Shown here: positions 1 through 8,006 of the stretch, piece by piece
Position numbering within the stretch: the stretch's first letter is position 1
Layout: every line of letters starts with the position of its first letter
Assembly: GCA_030590525.1 (NCBI GenBank)
Contig: JAUUYI010000047.1
Location: forward strand, 1-10,080
DNA length: 10,080 bases
Direction: 5' to 3'
Source: Sedimenticola sp.
GTDB taxonomy: Bacteria > Pseudomonadota > Gammaproteobacteria > Chromatiales > Chromatiaceae
Notes under the pieces: model-generated
Seen by the model: the letters and a program-made list of their open reading frames with translations, nothing else
Database searches by the model: none
What the model was told of the DNA's origin: nothing
Translations under genes and position numbers: made by a program

Positions 1-252
1 GAATTGGACGCAGCTGGCTGGATTGCAATCCTCAATCCCGACAATAAGAATGCACCCAGCTCAACTGATCCCATATTCAGTGCGGCTGGTGCAGTGGATG
101 GAACAGGCGTCATTGGCGTCTCAGTTGGAGCCGATGCTGGCGGCCTCCCTACGTTGATACTGGAAATACCCGCCTACAAAGAGCTCTCAGGAGAGATCGC
201 AACTATCGATGTTGACAGTCAGGTAACTCGTAGCGGCAGCAGCAGCGCATGA
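1..252 (+). CDS. 3' end of an unidentified gene, possibly a pilin-like or secreted protein (partial)
   Basis: An open frame enters from the left edge and stops at TGA 250-252, giving the last 83 residues of a protein; its start lies outside the window. The visible part is rich in Ala, Gly, Ser, Thr, Ile and Val, has no cysteine and no membrane segment, and alternates short hydrophobic beta-like runs (VIGVSVGA, LPTLILEIPAY, GEIATIDVD) with Gly/Asp turns, ending in a Ser-rich tail (SGSSSA). This composition fits the C-terminal globular part of a type IV pilin-like subunit or another exported protein. The neighbouring pilin gene and pil cluster make a pilin-like identity reasonable, but the diagnostic N-terminal prepilin signal is not in view, so the call rests on composition and context. 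That it is a real coding end is fairly secure, because a GC-rich hairpin follows the stop at once. Confidence 0.6.
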   Translation, partial: ELDAAGWIAILNPDNKNAPSSTDPIFSAAGAVDGTGVIGVSVGADAGGLPTLILEIPAYKELSGEIATIDVDSQVTRSGSSSA

Positions 253-258
253 GGGCAG

Positions 259-280
259 GCGGGGCCTTCACGGGCCCCGC
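259..280 (+). terminator. Probable intrinsic terminator after the first gene
   Basis: A perfect 8-bp GC-rich stem (GCGGGGCC at 259-266 with GGCCCCGC at 273-280) closes a 6-nt loop, starting seven bases after the upstream stop codon. The tail that follows (TGTTC) is only weakly T-rich, so termination could be partial. It separates the upstream gene from the membrane enzyme gene. Confidence 0.6.
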
Positions 281-335
281 TGTTCAACCCCCCCCTGAGC
301 CAAGAAATTCTGCTGGTTTCACCGCATATAACCCG

Positions 336-343
336 TATAAAAT
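336..343 (+). promoter_or_regulatory. Possible -10 box (TATAAAAT) just before the membrane enzyme gene
   Basis: TATAAAAT ends five bases before the ATG at 349. If it is a real -10 element, transcription would begin at or next to the start codon, giving a leaderless mRNA. This fits the absence of any Shine-Dalgarno sequence before this ATG. No convincing -35 box is seen at the right distance, so the call is weak. Confidence 0.2.
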
Positions 344-348
344 AGCTT

Positions 349-2493
349 ATGGCACTGGAATCCAAAGCACAGGAGCGCAAGCTGTTCTGGATCCTGTCCC
401 TGCTCAGCCTGGCCTGGCTCCTCTCCCTCTTTTCCATACCGGCCATCTCCTACCTTGCCCGAAAGAGCGGCGGCAAGGTCTTCTCTTCGGTCTCTCCGGG
501 AGACCTGATGACCCTGGGCTTCGGACTGGACGTCCTCTTCTTCCTGCTGGTCCTGGTCGGGCTGCACCTTCTGCTGGGCGTGGTCGCCTGGCTGGCCACC
601 ACCATCATTGAACGCCGTCACGCCCTGCGTCCCGACACCTACCTGCTGGCCGGCATTCTGATCTGGCTGGGCAGCGTGCTCTGGTTCACCATCACTAACG
701 GGCTCGCCTACGAGCGTTCCACTCACAGCCAGCAGATCAATAACCTGTTGAGCCCCGAGACCGGCGCCTGGACCCTTTTGGCCCTGGGTGTGGTACTGGG
801 TGCGTTCTACCTTTATGCCCTGTCGTTGATGGCCCGACAACTGATGCGCCAGCTTTGCTGGCTGCAATCCCGAAAAAACGCGCTGCTCATGACCGGCGTC
901 GTGGCCGTCGCCTTCTGGGGCTGGTCCCACGCCTCGCTGCAGCGCCACGACGGTGTACGCCAGGACGAGCGGCCTAATATCATCCTCATCGGGGTGGATT
1001 CCCTGCGCCCCGACCAGACCGGCGCCTTTGGGGCAACCAGCGGGCTGACCCCGGCAATCGATCGTTTTCTCGAAAAGGCCGCCATCTTCCCGGACACCAC
1101 CACCCCGCTGGCCCGCACCTTCCCGGCCTGGATCAGCATCCTCACCGGCAAACACCCGAAGCACTCGGGGGCACGTTACAACCTGATCAACCCCGCCCGC
1201 CTGGCGCAGAATGAGTACCTGGCCGAACGCCTGCAACAGGCCGGCTACCAGACCATGATCGCCATGGATGAACGGCGCTTCGCCAACATCGGCGAACGCT
1301 ACGGCTTCGAACTGCAGGCGGGCCCGAAGATGGGCGCCGGGGAGTTCATCCTGGCCAGCATCAACGACACCCCCCTCTCCAATTTCTTCCTGGGCACCGC
1401 CTGGGAGGCCACCCTGTTCCCCTACAATCAGGTCAACCGGGGTGTTACCAAGCTATATAAACCGGACCAGTTCACGGACCAGATCGAATCCATCCTGCAG
1501 AACCGGCTCAGCGGGGCACCCCTGTTTCTGGTCAGCCACTTCTGCCTGCCCCACTGGCCCTATACCTGGGCCGAGCCGATGGCCCCGGACAGAGACCTGG
1601 ACACACCCGTCACGGCTAAAACCCGGAGGCTGGCGATTTATCAAAGAGCGGTAAGAGAGAGCGACCGACAGTTCAAACGACTGATGCGATCCCTCGAGGC
1701 CCGGGGCCTGCTGGAGAACGCCATCGTGATGTTGCTCTCCGACCATGGGGAGTCCCACGGCGAGGGCGCAGTCACCGATCGAGCGGCAACCAGATCGGGA
1801 ATGCCCGCTACCGGGCTCTCGCACAACCCTTTGCTATACCGTCCGGAGTGGGGGCACGGCACCAATATCCTGCAGCCGGAACAGACCCGGGTGCTGCTGG
1901 CCATGCGGCGCTACGGCGGGCCCCCGTTCCATCAGGGGCAACTCCCCCAACACGCATCTCTGATCGACCTGGCGCCGACCCTCTACGACCTGCTCGGGAT
2001 TGCACCGGAAACCGCGGCCTTCGATGGGATCTCGCTGGCGGCCTGGCTGGACGCCGGAGCCCGCCCGCCCCCCCCTGTCGAACGCTTCATCTTCCAGGAG
2101 TCCGGGTTTTCCATACCCGCCATCCGCAGCGTCAGCCCCAGGCTGGAAGAGCTGATGAAGCAGGGGTTGAGATACTACGCCATCAACCCGCAGAGCGGCC
2201 TGCTGGAGGTGAAGGAGGATGCCCACGCGATTATTCTGCAGGGCAAACAGCGGGGGGTCTCCTGGGGTGACTGGCTGCTGATGAGCACCGTCAGTAAGAT
2301 GCATGGGGTACCGGACAGGATCACGCTGATCAACCAGCGCACCCGGGAGGCGGCCGAGGGGCTTGCGTCGGCGCTGGCAACAACTGCCCCCGTCGAGCGG
2401 ATGCTGGCCGCTCTCTCTCAATTCTACGGTGATGAGGTCGACCTGGAGTGGACAACAAACCAGGGAAAAGAGAAACAGATCACCCTCAAATGA
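349..2493 (+). CDS. Membrane-anchored sulfatase/alkaline-phosphatase superfamily enzyme, probable phospho-group transferase
   Basis: The 714-residue product has about five N-terminal membrane segments (near residues 11-33, 58-85, 97-117, 140-162 and 179-195), then a large domain, predicted periplasmic, from about residue 208. That domain opens with RPNIILIGVDSLRPD, where Asp217 is a likely metal ligand. In TFPAWISILTGKHP the residue at the nucleophile position is Thr257, not the Cys or Ser that is converted to formylglycine in true sulfatases. Further superfamily motifs are SHFCLPHWPY (397-405), LLSDHGESHGEG (metal ligands Asp465 and His466) and WGHGTN (His503). A threonine nucleophile plus N-terminal membrane helices is the pattern of EptA/LtaS/PptA-type transferases that move phosphoethanolamine or phosphoglycerol from phospholipids. 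Position beside a pilin gene suggests the pilin as acceptor, as for PptA in Neisseria; this is inference, and lipid or glycan acceptors are equally possible chemically. The ATG at 349 has no Shine-Dalgarno sequence but places the first helix correctly. Confidence 0.85.
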   Translation: MALESKAQERKLFWILSLLSLAWLLSLFSIPAISYLARKSGGKVFSSVSPGDLMTLGFGLDVLFFLLVLVGLHLLLGVVAWLATTIIERRHALRPDTYLLAGILIWLGSVLWFTITNGLAYERSTHSQQINNLLSPETGAWTLLALGVVLGAFYLYALSLMARQLMRQLCWLQSRKNALLMTGVVAVAFWGWSHASLQRHDGVRQDERPNIILIGVDSLRPDQTGAFGATSGLTPAIDRFLEKAAIFPDTTTPLARTFPAWISILTGKHPKHSGARYNLINPARLAQNEYLAERLQQAGYQTMIAMDERRFANIGERYGFELQAGPKMGAGEFILASINDTPLSNFFLGTAWEATLFPYNQVNRGVTKLYKPDQFTDQIESILQNRLSGAPLFLVSHFCLPHWPYTWAEPMAPDRDLDTPVTAKTRRLAIYQRAVRESDRQFKRLMRSLEARGLLENAIVMLLSDHGESHGEGAVTDRAATRSGMPATGLSHNPLLYRPEWGHGTNILQPEQTRVLLAMRRYGGPPFHQGQLPQHASLIDLAPTLYDLLGIAPETAAFDGISLAAWLDAGARPPPPVERFIFQESGFSIPAIRSVSPRLEELMKQGLRYYAINPQSGLLEVKEDAHAIILQGKQRGVSWGDWLLMSTVSKMHGVPDRITLINQRTREAAEGLASALATTAPVERMLAALSQFYGDEVDLEWTTNQGKEKQITLK

Positions 2494-2614
2494 CCGGAAT
2501 TCGTTATAATCGCGAGATTACTATACTGTTGGGCACGCTTCATCCAGGCCGCTGGCACCCATTTCAACGCACGGGCTGTGGTGATCTGCCAGACAGATTC
2601 GGAGGTTAACTACT
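2494..2614 (+). promoter_or_regulatory. Leader and probable promoter region of the pilin gene
   Basis: This 121-bp gap contains a perfect TATAAT at 2505-2510 and a second -10-like TATACT at 2522-2527. Neither has a good TTGACA-type partner at 16-18 bp. No sigma-54 site with the required GG-N10-GC spacing was found, although many gammaproteobacterial pilin genes use one. Either box would give a 5' leader of roughly 80-105 nt. No terminator hairpin is seen after the upstream gene, so read-through is also possible. Confidence 0.3.
2601..2605 (+). promoter_or_regulatory. Strong ribosome binding site of the pilin gene
   Basis: GGAGG lies nine bases before the ATG at 2615 and fixes that ATG as the start rather than the in-frame ATG at 2633. 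It is the clearest Shine-Dalgarno sequence in the window, in keeping with the high expression expected of a pilin. Confidence 0.75.
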
Positions 2615-3103
2615 ATGATTAGAGCATCCGACATGAATATTGATGGCAGACATTCGGGCTTTACCCTGGTCGAGGTGATGATCGTCGTCGCGATTCTCAG
2701 CATTCTCGGCGCCATTGCTATTCCCGCATACAATGGGTATCTGTATGAGTCCAAGCTGGCGACGGCCAGGGCAAACGTCGAGCCGTTGCGGCTGGCGCTG
2801 GAGAGTCACTGGCTGGACAACGGGAGCTACGCGGATTTCGATGGCCTGGTGTGGGATCCGAGCGGCGCCCAGACACTGGATGCAGACCCGACCAACTGGC
2901 ACCCATCGGGTGATGAGGGTCAGTACAAGTATACTGTGGATGCCGACGCCGACAACTGGGGAGTCCTGGTGGAAAATGTCAACGATGGCAGGGCCTGGGC
3001 CCGGGTGGAAAAAGGCGGTAGCGGCAACATGACCAGTTGTTATGGAGACACGGATGGCGCCACTACCAATGCATGCCCCGGCGGGGGTTCCGGCGGCTCC
3101 TGA
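2615..3103 (+). CDS. Type IV prepilin (PilE/PilA-like)
   Basis: The 162-residue product has a textbook class III signal. A 15-residue leader ends in Gly15, cleavage by PilD would leave Phe16 (FTLVEVMIVVAILSILG) as the N-methylated first residue, and Glu20 is the conserved Glu at +5 of the mature pilin. The hydrophobic helix spans about residues 16-40 and continues into an amphipathic helix (SKLATARANVEPLRLALES) typical of type IVa pilins. Cys142 and Cys154 near the C-terminus can form the disulfide that closes the D-region loop. A Gly/Ser-rich tail (PGGGSGGS) follows. The globular part is markedly acidic (many Asp). At 147 mature residues it fits a major pilin or a PilE-type minor pilin; the sequence cannot decide which. 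The gene stands alone, with a membrane transferase gene upstream and repeats downstream. Confidence 0.92.
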   Translation: MIRASDMNIDGRHSGFTLVEVMIVVAILSILGAIAIPAYNGYLYESKLATARANVEPLRLALESHWLDNGSYADFDGLVWDPSGAQTLDADPTNWHPSGDEGQYKYTVDADADNWGVLVENVNDGRAWARVEKGGSGNMTSCYGDTDGATTNACPGGGSGGS

Positions 3104-3144
3104 TTCGGGTTCTCATCCGGTGAAACGAGGTTCAGGGTTGCGCC

Positions 3145-3196
3145 ACCCGCCAGAAAAAATGTCGGGCACAAAAACCGTGCCCGACCTACTTGGCTG
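3145..3196 (-). repeat. GTAG-headed palindromic repeat, copy 1
   Basis: This 52-bp sequence is identical to 3401-3452. Its core is a 9-bp perfect stem, GTCGGGCAC (3161-3169) with GTGCCCGAC (3177-3185), around a 7-nt loop. Read on the - strand, GTAG (complement of 3186-3189) precedes the stem and ATTTTTT follows it. It is therefore both a REP-like element and a good intrinsic terminator for any - strand transcript. Confidence 0.85.
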
Positions 3197-3267
3197 GCCA
3201 CAGACACCCCCGTTGGGAGTACCCCGACACCGAAATCTTATACAAGATGACGAAGAATTTTCCTATA

Positions 3268-3285
3268 GGAGCAGGCTTGCCCTGC
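3268..3285 (+). repeat. GGAG-headed REP-like hairpin
   Basis: GGAG at 3268-3271 overlaps a short stem (GCAGG 3271-3275 with CCTGC 3281-3285). The sequence GGAGCAGGCTTGCCCTGC resembles the well-known Pseudomonas REP pattern GGAGCGGGCTTGCCCGC and is a degenerate relative of the copy at 3465-3481 on the opposite strand. Confidence 0.55.
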
Positions 3286-3306
3286 CCTTTACCCACATCT
3301 CGGTAT

Positions 3307-3335
3307 AAAAAAATGTCTCACACGGAGGCACGGAG
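3307..3335 (-). repeat. 8-bp-unit repeat, CTCCGTGY type (copy A)
   Basis: On the - strand two tandem 8-bp units, CTCCGTGC (3328-3335) and CTCCGTGT (3320-3327), are followed by GAGA (3316-3319) and a CATTTTTTT tail. Unit length, the following GAGA and the T-run match the CTTTGCGY copies at 6925, 7056 and 9868. A similar copy on the + strand lies at 8658. Confidence 0.65.
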
Positions 3336-3355
3336 AAAATAAACAAAAACAGGGA

Positions 3356-3384
3356 GTAGGTCGGGCATGCCGTTTATGCCCGAC
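3356..3384 (+). repeat. GTAG-headed palindromic repeat, variant copy 2
   Basis: GTAG (3356-3359) is followed by the stem GTCGGGCAT (3360-3368) and ATGCCCGAC (3376-3384) with a 7-nt loop. Compared with copies 1 and 3, the loop-closing pair has changed from C-G to T-A on both sides, so pairing is kept. Orientation is opposite to its two neighbours, and no T-tract follows. Confidence 0.8.
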
Positions 3385-3400
3385 GTCATCCCCCAAAGCG

Positions 3401-3452
3401 ACCCGCCAGAAAAAATGTCGGGCACAAAAACCGTGCCCGACCTACTTGGCTG
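3401..3452 (-). repeat. GTAG-headed palindromic repeat, copy 3
   Basis: Perfect 52-bp match to 3145-3196 in the same orientation, 256 bp downstream. The stem is at 3417-3425 and 3433-3441. On the - strand it again begins with GTAG and ends with a run of T. Perfect identity outside the stem indicates recent duplication or strong constraint. Confidence 0.85.
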
Positions 3453-3464
3453 CCATAGCATTTC

Positions 3465-3481
3465 GCGGGCAAGCCCGCTCC
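3465..3481 (-). repeat. Pseudomonas-type REP-like hairpin
   Basis: On the - strand this reads GGAGCGGGCTTGCCCGC, with a nearly perfect inverted repeat (GCGGGC 3465-3470 with GCCCGC 3473-3478). It matches, from memory, the common REP core of Pseudomonas species, including the GGAG head recognised by REP-associated tyrosine transposases. No such transposase is present in this window. Confidence 0.65.
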
Positions 3482-3598
3482 CACGCCCCTTCTCCGGTCT
3501 GAAGCTGGTACCCCAGGCGGGGCGAGCCGGCTTAAACCATTCGATTCAGATAGACGACCCCCCTGCGCACTTTCGAGTTCAAACCTGACTCTTATGGT

Positions 3599-3725
3599 AG
3601 GCTAATATCTCAGCAGACTGATATTCCTGTTATCATTGGCTGAGAAATAAAGATCTGCCCTGCAACTGCCGCTATAGTTTGACAGTCAACGGCAAAACCC
3701 AAACCTCACTCACCTGAACGTGCAG
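3599..3725 (+). promoter_or_regulatory. Upstream region of pilB with inverted repeats and a weak -10 box
   Basis: AT-rich DNA unlike the repeat region before it. Two overlapping inverted repeats are present: AATATC (3604-3609) with GATATT (3620-3625), and TCTCAG (3608-3613) with CTGAGA (3640-3645). They share bases and so exclude each other. TATAGT at 3673-3678 is a possible -10 box without a clear -35. TTGAC/GTCAA at 3679-3689 is a small palindrome. No Shine-Dalgarno sequence is obvious before pilB. The region probably carries the pilBC promoter, but no element is certain. Confidence 0.3.
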
Positions 3726-5444
<1,719 letters not shown>

Positions 5445-5449
5445 GCACT

Positions 5450-6685
5450 ATGGCCGCAGCCGCATCACAAGCAAACAAGGCGCATGTCTTTATCTGGGAG
5501 GGTGCCGACCGCAAAGGTAAGCGGCTCAAGGGCGAGAGCCGGGCCGCCAGCATCGCGCTGGTTCGGGCCGACCTGCGCCGACAGGGCATCAACCCGCTGA
5601 AGGTAAAAAAGAAATCCACCCTGTTTGGCAAGCGTAAAAAGAAGATCACCACCAAGGACATCGCCATCTTCAGCCGCCAGCTGGCCACCATGATGTCTGC
5701 CGGCGTGCCCCTGGTGCAGGCCTTCGATATCGTCGGACGGGGCCACGAAAACCCCGCCATGCAGGATCTGATCCTCGCGATCAAGGCGGACGTAGAGGGG
5801 GGAACCGCCCTGGCGGAAGCGCTGAAGAAACACCCTTTCTACTTCGATGACCTGTTCTGTAGCCTGGTCTACGCCGGCGAGCAGGCGGGTGTGCTGGAGG
5901 AGTTGCTGCACAAGATCGCCACCTACAAAGAGAAGACCGAATCCCTGAAAGGCAAGATCAAAAAGGCGCTGTTCTACCCGGTAGCGGTAGTCGTCGTCGC
6001 CTTCCTGGTCACCGCCATCATCATGATCTTCGTCATTCCCCAGTTCCAGGCCCTGTTTTCCAGTTTCGGCTCGGACCTGCCCGCCTTCACCAAGCTGGTG
6101 GTGGCCATGTCGGAATGGATGCAGAAGTGGTGGTGGGCGATGGTGATCGGCATCGTCGGCGGCGTGATTGCCGTTGGCAACATCTGGAAACGCTCGCGCA
6201 AGTTCAGGCATGCGGTGGACAAGGTCCTGCTGAAGACGCCGATCATCGGCTCCATCGTCAACAAGGCCGCCATTGCCCGTTTCGCCCGTACCCTGGCCAC
6301 CATGTTCGCCGCCGGTGTACCCCTGGTGGAGGCGATGGAGTCGGTGGCCGGTGCCACCGGTAACGTGGTCTACGGTGAGGCGGTGTTGCAGATGCGGGAA
6401 GACATCGCCACCGGGCAGTCCCTGCAGTTGGCAATGAAGCAGCAGAACCTGTTTCCCCACATGGTGGTGCAGATGGTATCCATCGGCGAAGAGTCAGGCT
6501 CCATCGACTCGATGCTGTCGAAGGTAGCGGATTTCTACGAGGAGGAGGTGGACAATGCGGTCGACGCCCTCAGCAGTCTGCTGGAACCCCTGATCATGGT
6601 GATCCTCGGCACCCTGATCGGCGGCCTGGTGATCGCCATGTACCTGCCGATCTTCCAGATGGGCTCGGCGGTGATGGGTAAATAA
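5450..6685 (+). CDS. pilC: Type IV pilus inner-membrane platform protein PilC
   Basis: PilC (GspF family) is the inner-membrane platform that couples PilB to pilin insertion. The 411-residue length is typical. A basic N-terminal cytoplasmic segment (about 50-66, KVKKKS and GKRKKKI) precedes two homologous GspF domains (about 72-195 and 275-397), each opening with a FxRxLATM.xAGVPLV motif (FSRQLATMMSAGVPLV and FARTLATMFAAGVPLV). Membrane segments are predicted near 175-197, 227-245 and 380-402. AAGGA at 5436-5440, nine bases before the ATG and inside the end of pilB, is a good ribosome binding site. The gene starts five bases after the pilB stop. Unlike the compact pilBCD order common in gammaproteobacteria, 437 bp of repeats separate it from pilD. 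Confidence 0.96.
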   Translation: MAAAASQANKAHVFIWEGADRKGKRLKGESRAASIALVRADLRRQGINPLKVKKKSTLFGKRKKKITTKDIAIFSRQLATMMSAGVPLVQAFDIVGRGHENPAMQDLILAIKADVEGGTALAEALKKHPFYFDDLFCSLVYAGEQAGVLEELLHKIATYKEKTESLKGKIKKALFYPVAVVVVAFLVTAIIMIFVIPQFQALFSSFGSDLPAFTKLVVAMSEWMQKWWWAMVIGIVGGVIAVGNIWKRSRKFRHAVDKVLLKTPIIGSIVNKAAIARFARTLATMFAAGVPLVEAMESVAGATGNVVYGEAVLQMREDIATGQSLQLAMKQQNLFPHMVVQMVSIGEESGSIDSMLSKVADFYEEEVDNAVDALSSLLEPLIMVILGTLIGGLVIAMYLPIFQMGSAVMGK

Positions 6686-6729
6686 CAGGCCGGAATAAAC
6701 GCAACCTCTCATTACCCCGGGGCAAACGG

Positions 6730-6765
6730 GTAGGGTGGATCAAGGAGCGCAGCGACGGATCCACC
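6730..6765 (+). repeat. GTAG-headed hairpin with GGTGGATC stem
   Basis: GTAG (6730-6733) is followed by an 8-bp perfect stem, GGTGGATC (6734-6741) and GATCCACC (6758-6765), around a 16-nt loop containing AGCGCAGCG. It is related to the - strand copy at 8703-8731 (GTAG head, GGAT stem, AGCGAAGCG loop). It could also act as a weak mRNA 3' barrier after pilC, but no T-tract follows. Confidence 0.7.
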
Positions 6766-6810
6766 AACACTCCGTAGCTCTTCCCTTGATCAAGTGGGTA
6801 GATTACCGTT

Positions 6811-6862
6811 GTAGGGCCGAATTCATTCGGCCGTTTCGGTGGTCGAATAAATTCGACCCTAC
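6811..6862 (-). repeat. 52-bp two-armed palindromic element, copy 1
   Basis: The ends GTAGGG and CCCTAC pair with each other and enclose two hairpins, one with arms GGCCGAA/TTCGGCC and one with GGTCGAA/TTCGACC, each with a 4-nt loop. Single strands could fold as a three-way junction. In reverse complement it differs from the copy at 10021-10072 by one base. Confidence 0.85.
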
Positions 6863-6900
6863 AGGCTTGCGGCTTCGTCCATTTCAAAGAACCGTTTCGG

Positions 6901-6960
6901 CCAGGAAGCTGTTTTAAAGGTTTTCTTTGCGCCTTTGCGCCTTCGCGCGAGAACGTTTTT
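6901..6960 (+). repeat. Extended 8-bp-unit repeat with three units (copy B)
   Basis: Three tandem units (CTTTGCGC 6925-6932, CTTTGCGC 6933-6940, CTTCGCGC 6941-6948) are followed by GAGA and a T-run. The preceding 24 bp (CCAGGAAGC...AAAGGTTTT) and the units recur in inverted orientation at 9860-9908, where one unit is missing. Confidence 0.75.
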
Positions 6961-7055
6961 CAAGGAACAGTGACAGCCGATGCTCCGTGTGTCGTTCGAT
7001 GGCTCAGCCCCTCGTTGTGGGCACCCAACCAGGCAGCAATCTTTTCAATGTTTTC

Positions 7056-7092
7056 CTTTGCGCCTTTGCGTCTTTGCGTGAGAAATGTTTTT
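7056..7092 (+). repeat. 8-bp-unit repeat with three units (copy C)
   Basis: Units CTTTGCGC (7056-7063), CTTTGCGT (7064-7071) and CTTTGCGT (7072-7079) are followed by GAGAAATGTTTTT. It ends 30 bp before pilD and resembles copy B on its 3' side as well. Confidence 0.75.
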
Positions 7093-7122
7093 GCCTGAGG
7101 AACTGCGACCAATGATGACGAC

Positions 7123-8004
7123 ATGGCACTGATCGAGTTTCTGCAGCAGCACAGCGGTGTTTTCCTGCTCTTCTCCACCCTGCTCGGGCTGGTGGTGGGG
7201 AGTTTTCTCAACGTCGTCGCCTATCGCCTGCCGATCATGATGGAGCGGGAGTGGCAATCTCAGTGCCGCGAACTCCTGGAGATCGAGGATAAACGGGAGG
7301 AACAGCAGCAAGAGCAGTTCAACCTCTCCATGCCCCGCTCCCGCTGCCCCGGCTGCGGGCACCCCATCAGCGCCCTGGAGAACATCCCGGTCATCAGCTA
7401 TCTCTTCCTGCGTGGCCGCTGTTCCGCCTGTGGCATCCGGATCTCCCCCCGTTACCCGATTGTGGAGGCGGTCACCGGCCTGCTCTCCCTGGCTATCGCC
7501 TGGCACTTCGGCGTCAGCTGGCAGACGGCGGCCGCCCTGCCCCTGACCTGGGCCCTGATTGCACTCAGTCTGATCGACTTCGACCACAAACTACTGCCCG
7601 ATACCATCGTACTACCCGGTATCTGGGCCGGCCTGCTGCTCAGCCTCTTCTCTCTGTTCACCGATGCCCACTCGTCCATCATCGGCGCAGTGGCCGGTTA
7701 CCTCTCTCTCTGGGGCGTGTTCCATCTGTTCCGGCTGATCACCGGCAAGCAGGGTATGGGCTATGGTGATTTCAAGCTGCTGGCCCTGTTTGGCGCCTGG
7801 CTCGGCTGGCAGCAGCTGTTGCTGATCGTTCTCCTCTCATCGCTGGTCGGTGCCCTGGTCGGTATCGCCCTGATACTCTTCCTCGGCCGCGACCGCAGCA
7901 TCCCTATCCCATTCGGTCCCTATCTGGCCAGCGCCGGCTGGATCAGCCTGCTGTGGGGTGACTCACTGATCCAACTCTACTTGAGCTGGTCTGGTCTTTC
8001 TTAG
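7123..8004 (+). CDS. pilD: Prepilin peptidase / N-methyltransferase PilD
   Basis: PilD cleaves the prepilin leader after Gly and methylates the new N-terminal Phe in the inner membrane. The 293-residue product has the usual order: a first membrane segment (about 11-35) with GSFLNVVAYRLP, then a cytoplasmic loop with the zinc-binding CPGC (Cys75, Cys78) and CSAC (Cys100, Cys103) pairs, then a bundle of further membrane helices from about residue 115. The two aspartate motifs of this protease family are intact: LIDFDHKLLPD (Asp152/Asp154) and GMGYGDFK (Asp216). The ATG at 7123 has no clear Shine-Dalgarno sequence; the nearby upstream ATGs at 7112 and 7115 are out of frame. The stop is two bases before coaE. 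Substrates should include the pilin at 2615-3103. Confidence 0.96.
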   Translation: MALIEFLQQHSGVFLLFSTLLGLVVGSFLNVVAYRLPIMMEREWQSQCRELLEIEDKREEQQQEQFNLSMPRSRCPGCGHPISALENIPVISYLFLRGRCSACGIRISPRYPIVEAVTGLLSLAIAWHFGVSWQTAAALPLTWALIALSLIDFDHKLLPDTIVLPGIWAGLLLSLFSLFTDAHSSIIGAVAGYLSLWGVFHLFRLITGKQGMGYGDFKLLALFGAWLGWQQLLLIVLLSSLVGALVGIALILFLGRDRSIPIPFGPYLASAGWISLLWGDSLIQLYLSWSGLS

Positions 8005-8006
8005 CC

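Larger units (their letters stand above)
3104..3598. other. Repeat-filled intergenic region between the pilin gene and pilB
   Basis: No credible gene is found here; short open frames lack ribosome binding sites and run through the repeats. The stretch holds six repeat copies of four kinds, listed separately: two GTCGGGCAC hairpins on the - strand, one GTCGGGCAT hairpin on the + strand between them, two GGAG-headed REP-like hairpins and one 8-bp-unit repeat. No clear T-tailed terminator for the pilin transcript is seen directly after the stop. Base-paired RNA from these hairpins could protect the 3' end of the pilin mRNA, as REP sequences do elsewhere; this is inference. Confidence 0.8.
6686..7122. 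other. Repeat-filled gap between pilC and pilD
   Basis: No gene is supported. The gap holds four repeats listed separately (6730-6765, 6811-6862, 6901-6960, 7056-7092). The last two are diverged direct relatives: after the 8-bp units both continue as GAGAA..GTTTTT and then AGGAAC.G.GAC. Short open frames on both strands cross the repeats and are not conserved-looking. No strong promoter for pilD is evident. Confidence 0.8.

Noticed and set aside
319..1236. Long open frame on the - strand opposite the membrane enzyme gene
   Set aside because: The + strand frame has membrane helices and catalytic motifs; the antisense product is Gly/Gln/Asp-rich with no motifs.
349..2493. Annotation as a true sulfatase
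   Set aside because: The C/S-x-P-S-R signature needed for formylglycine is absent; Thr257 occupies the nucleophile position and there is an N-terminal membrane domain.
2521..2590. Possible sigma-54 promoter before the pilin gene (TGGCAC and GGGCACG strings)
   Set aside because: The second half (GC at N10 after GG) is missing for both candidates, so the required -24/-12 spacing is not met.
3145..3452. CRISPR array
   Set aside because: The repeats are only two identical copies plus one inverted variant at irregular spacing, with no cas gene; they are palindromic interspersed elements.
3679..3684. TTGACA as a -35 box for pilB
   Set aside because: No -10-like hexamer lies 16-18 bp downstream; the TTGAC/GTCAA symmetry is a simpler description.
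5465..6460. Long open frame on the - strand (331 codons) opposite pilC
   Set aside because: Shadow of the real pilC gene; very rich in His, Asp, Gly and Gln with no fold-like pattern.
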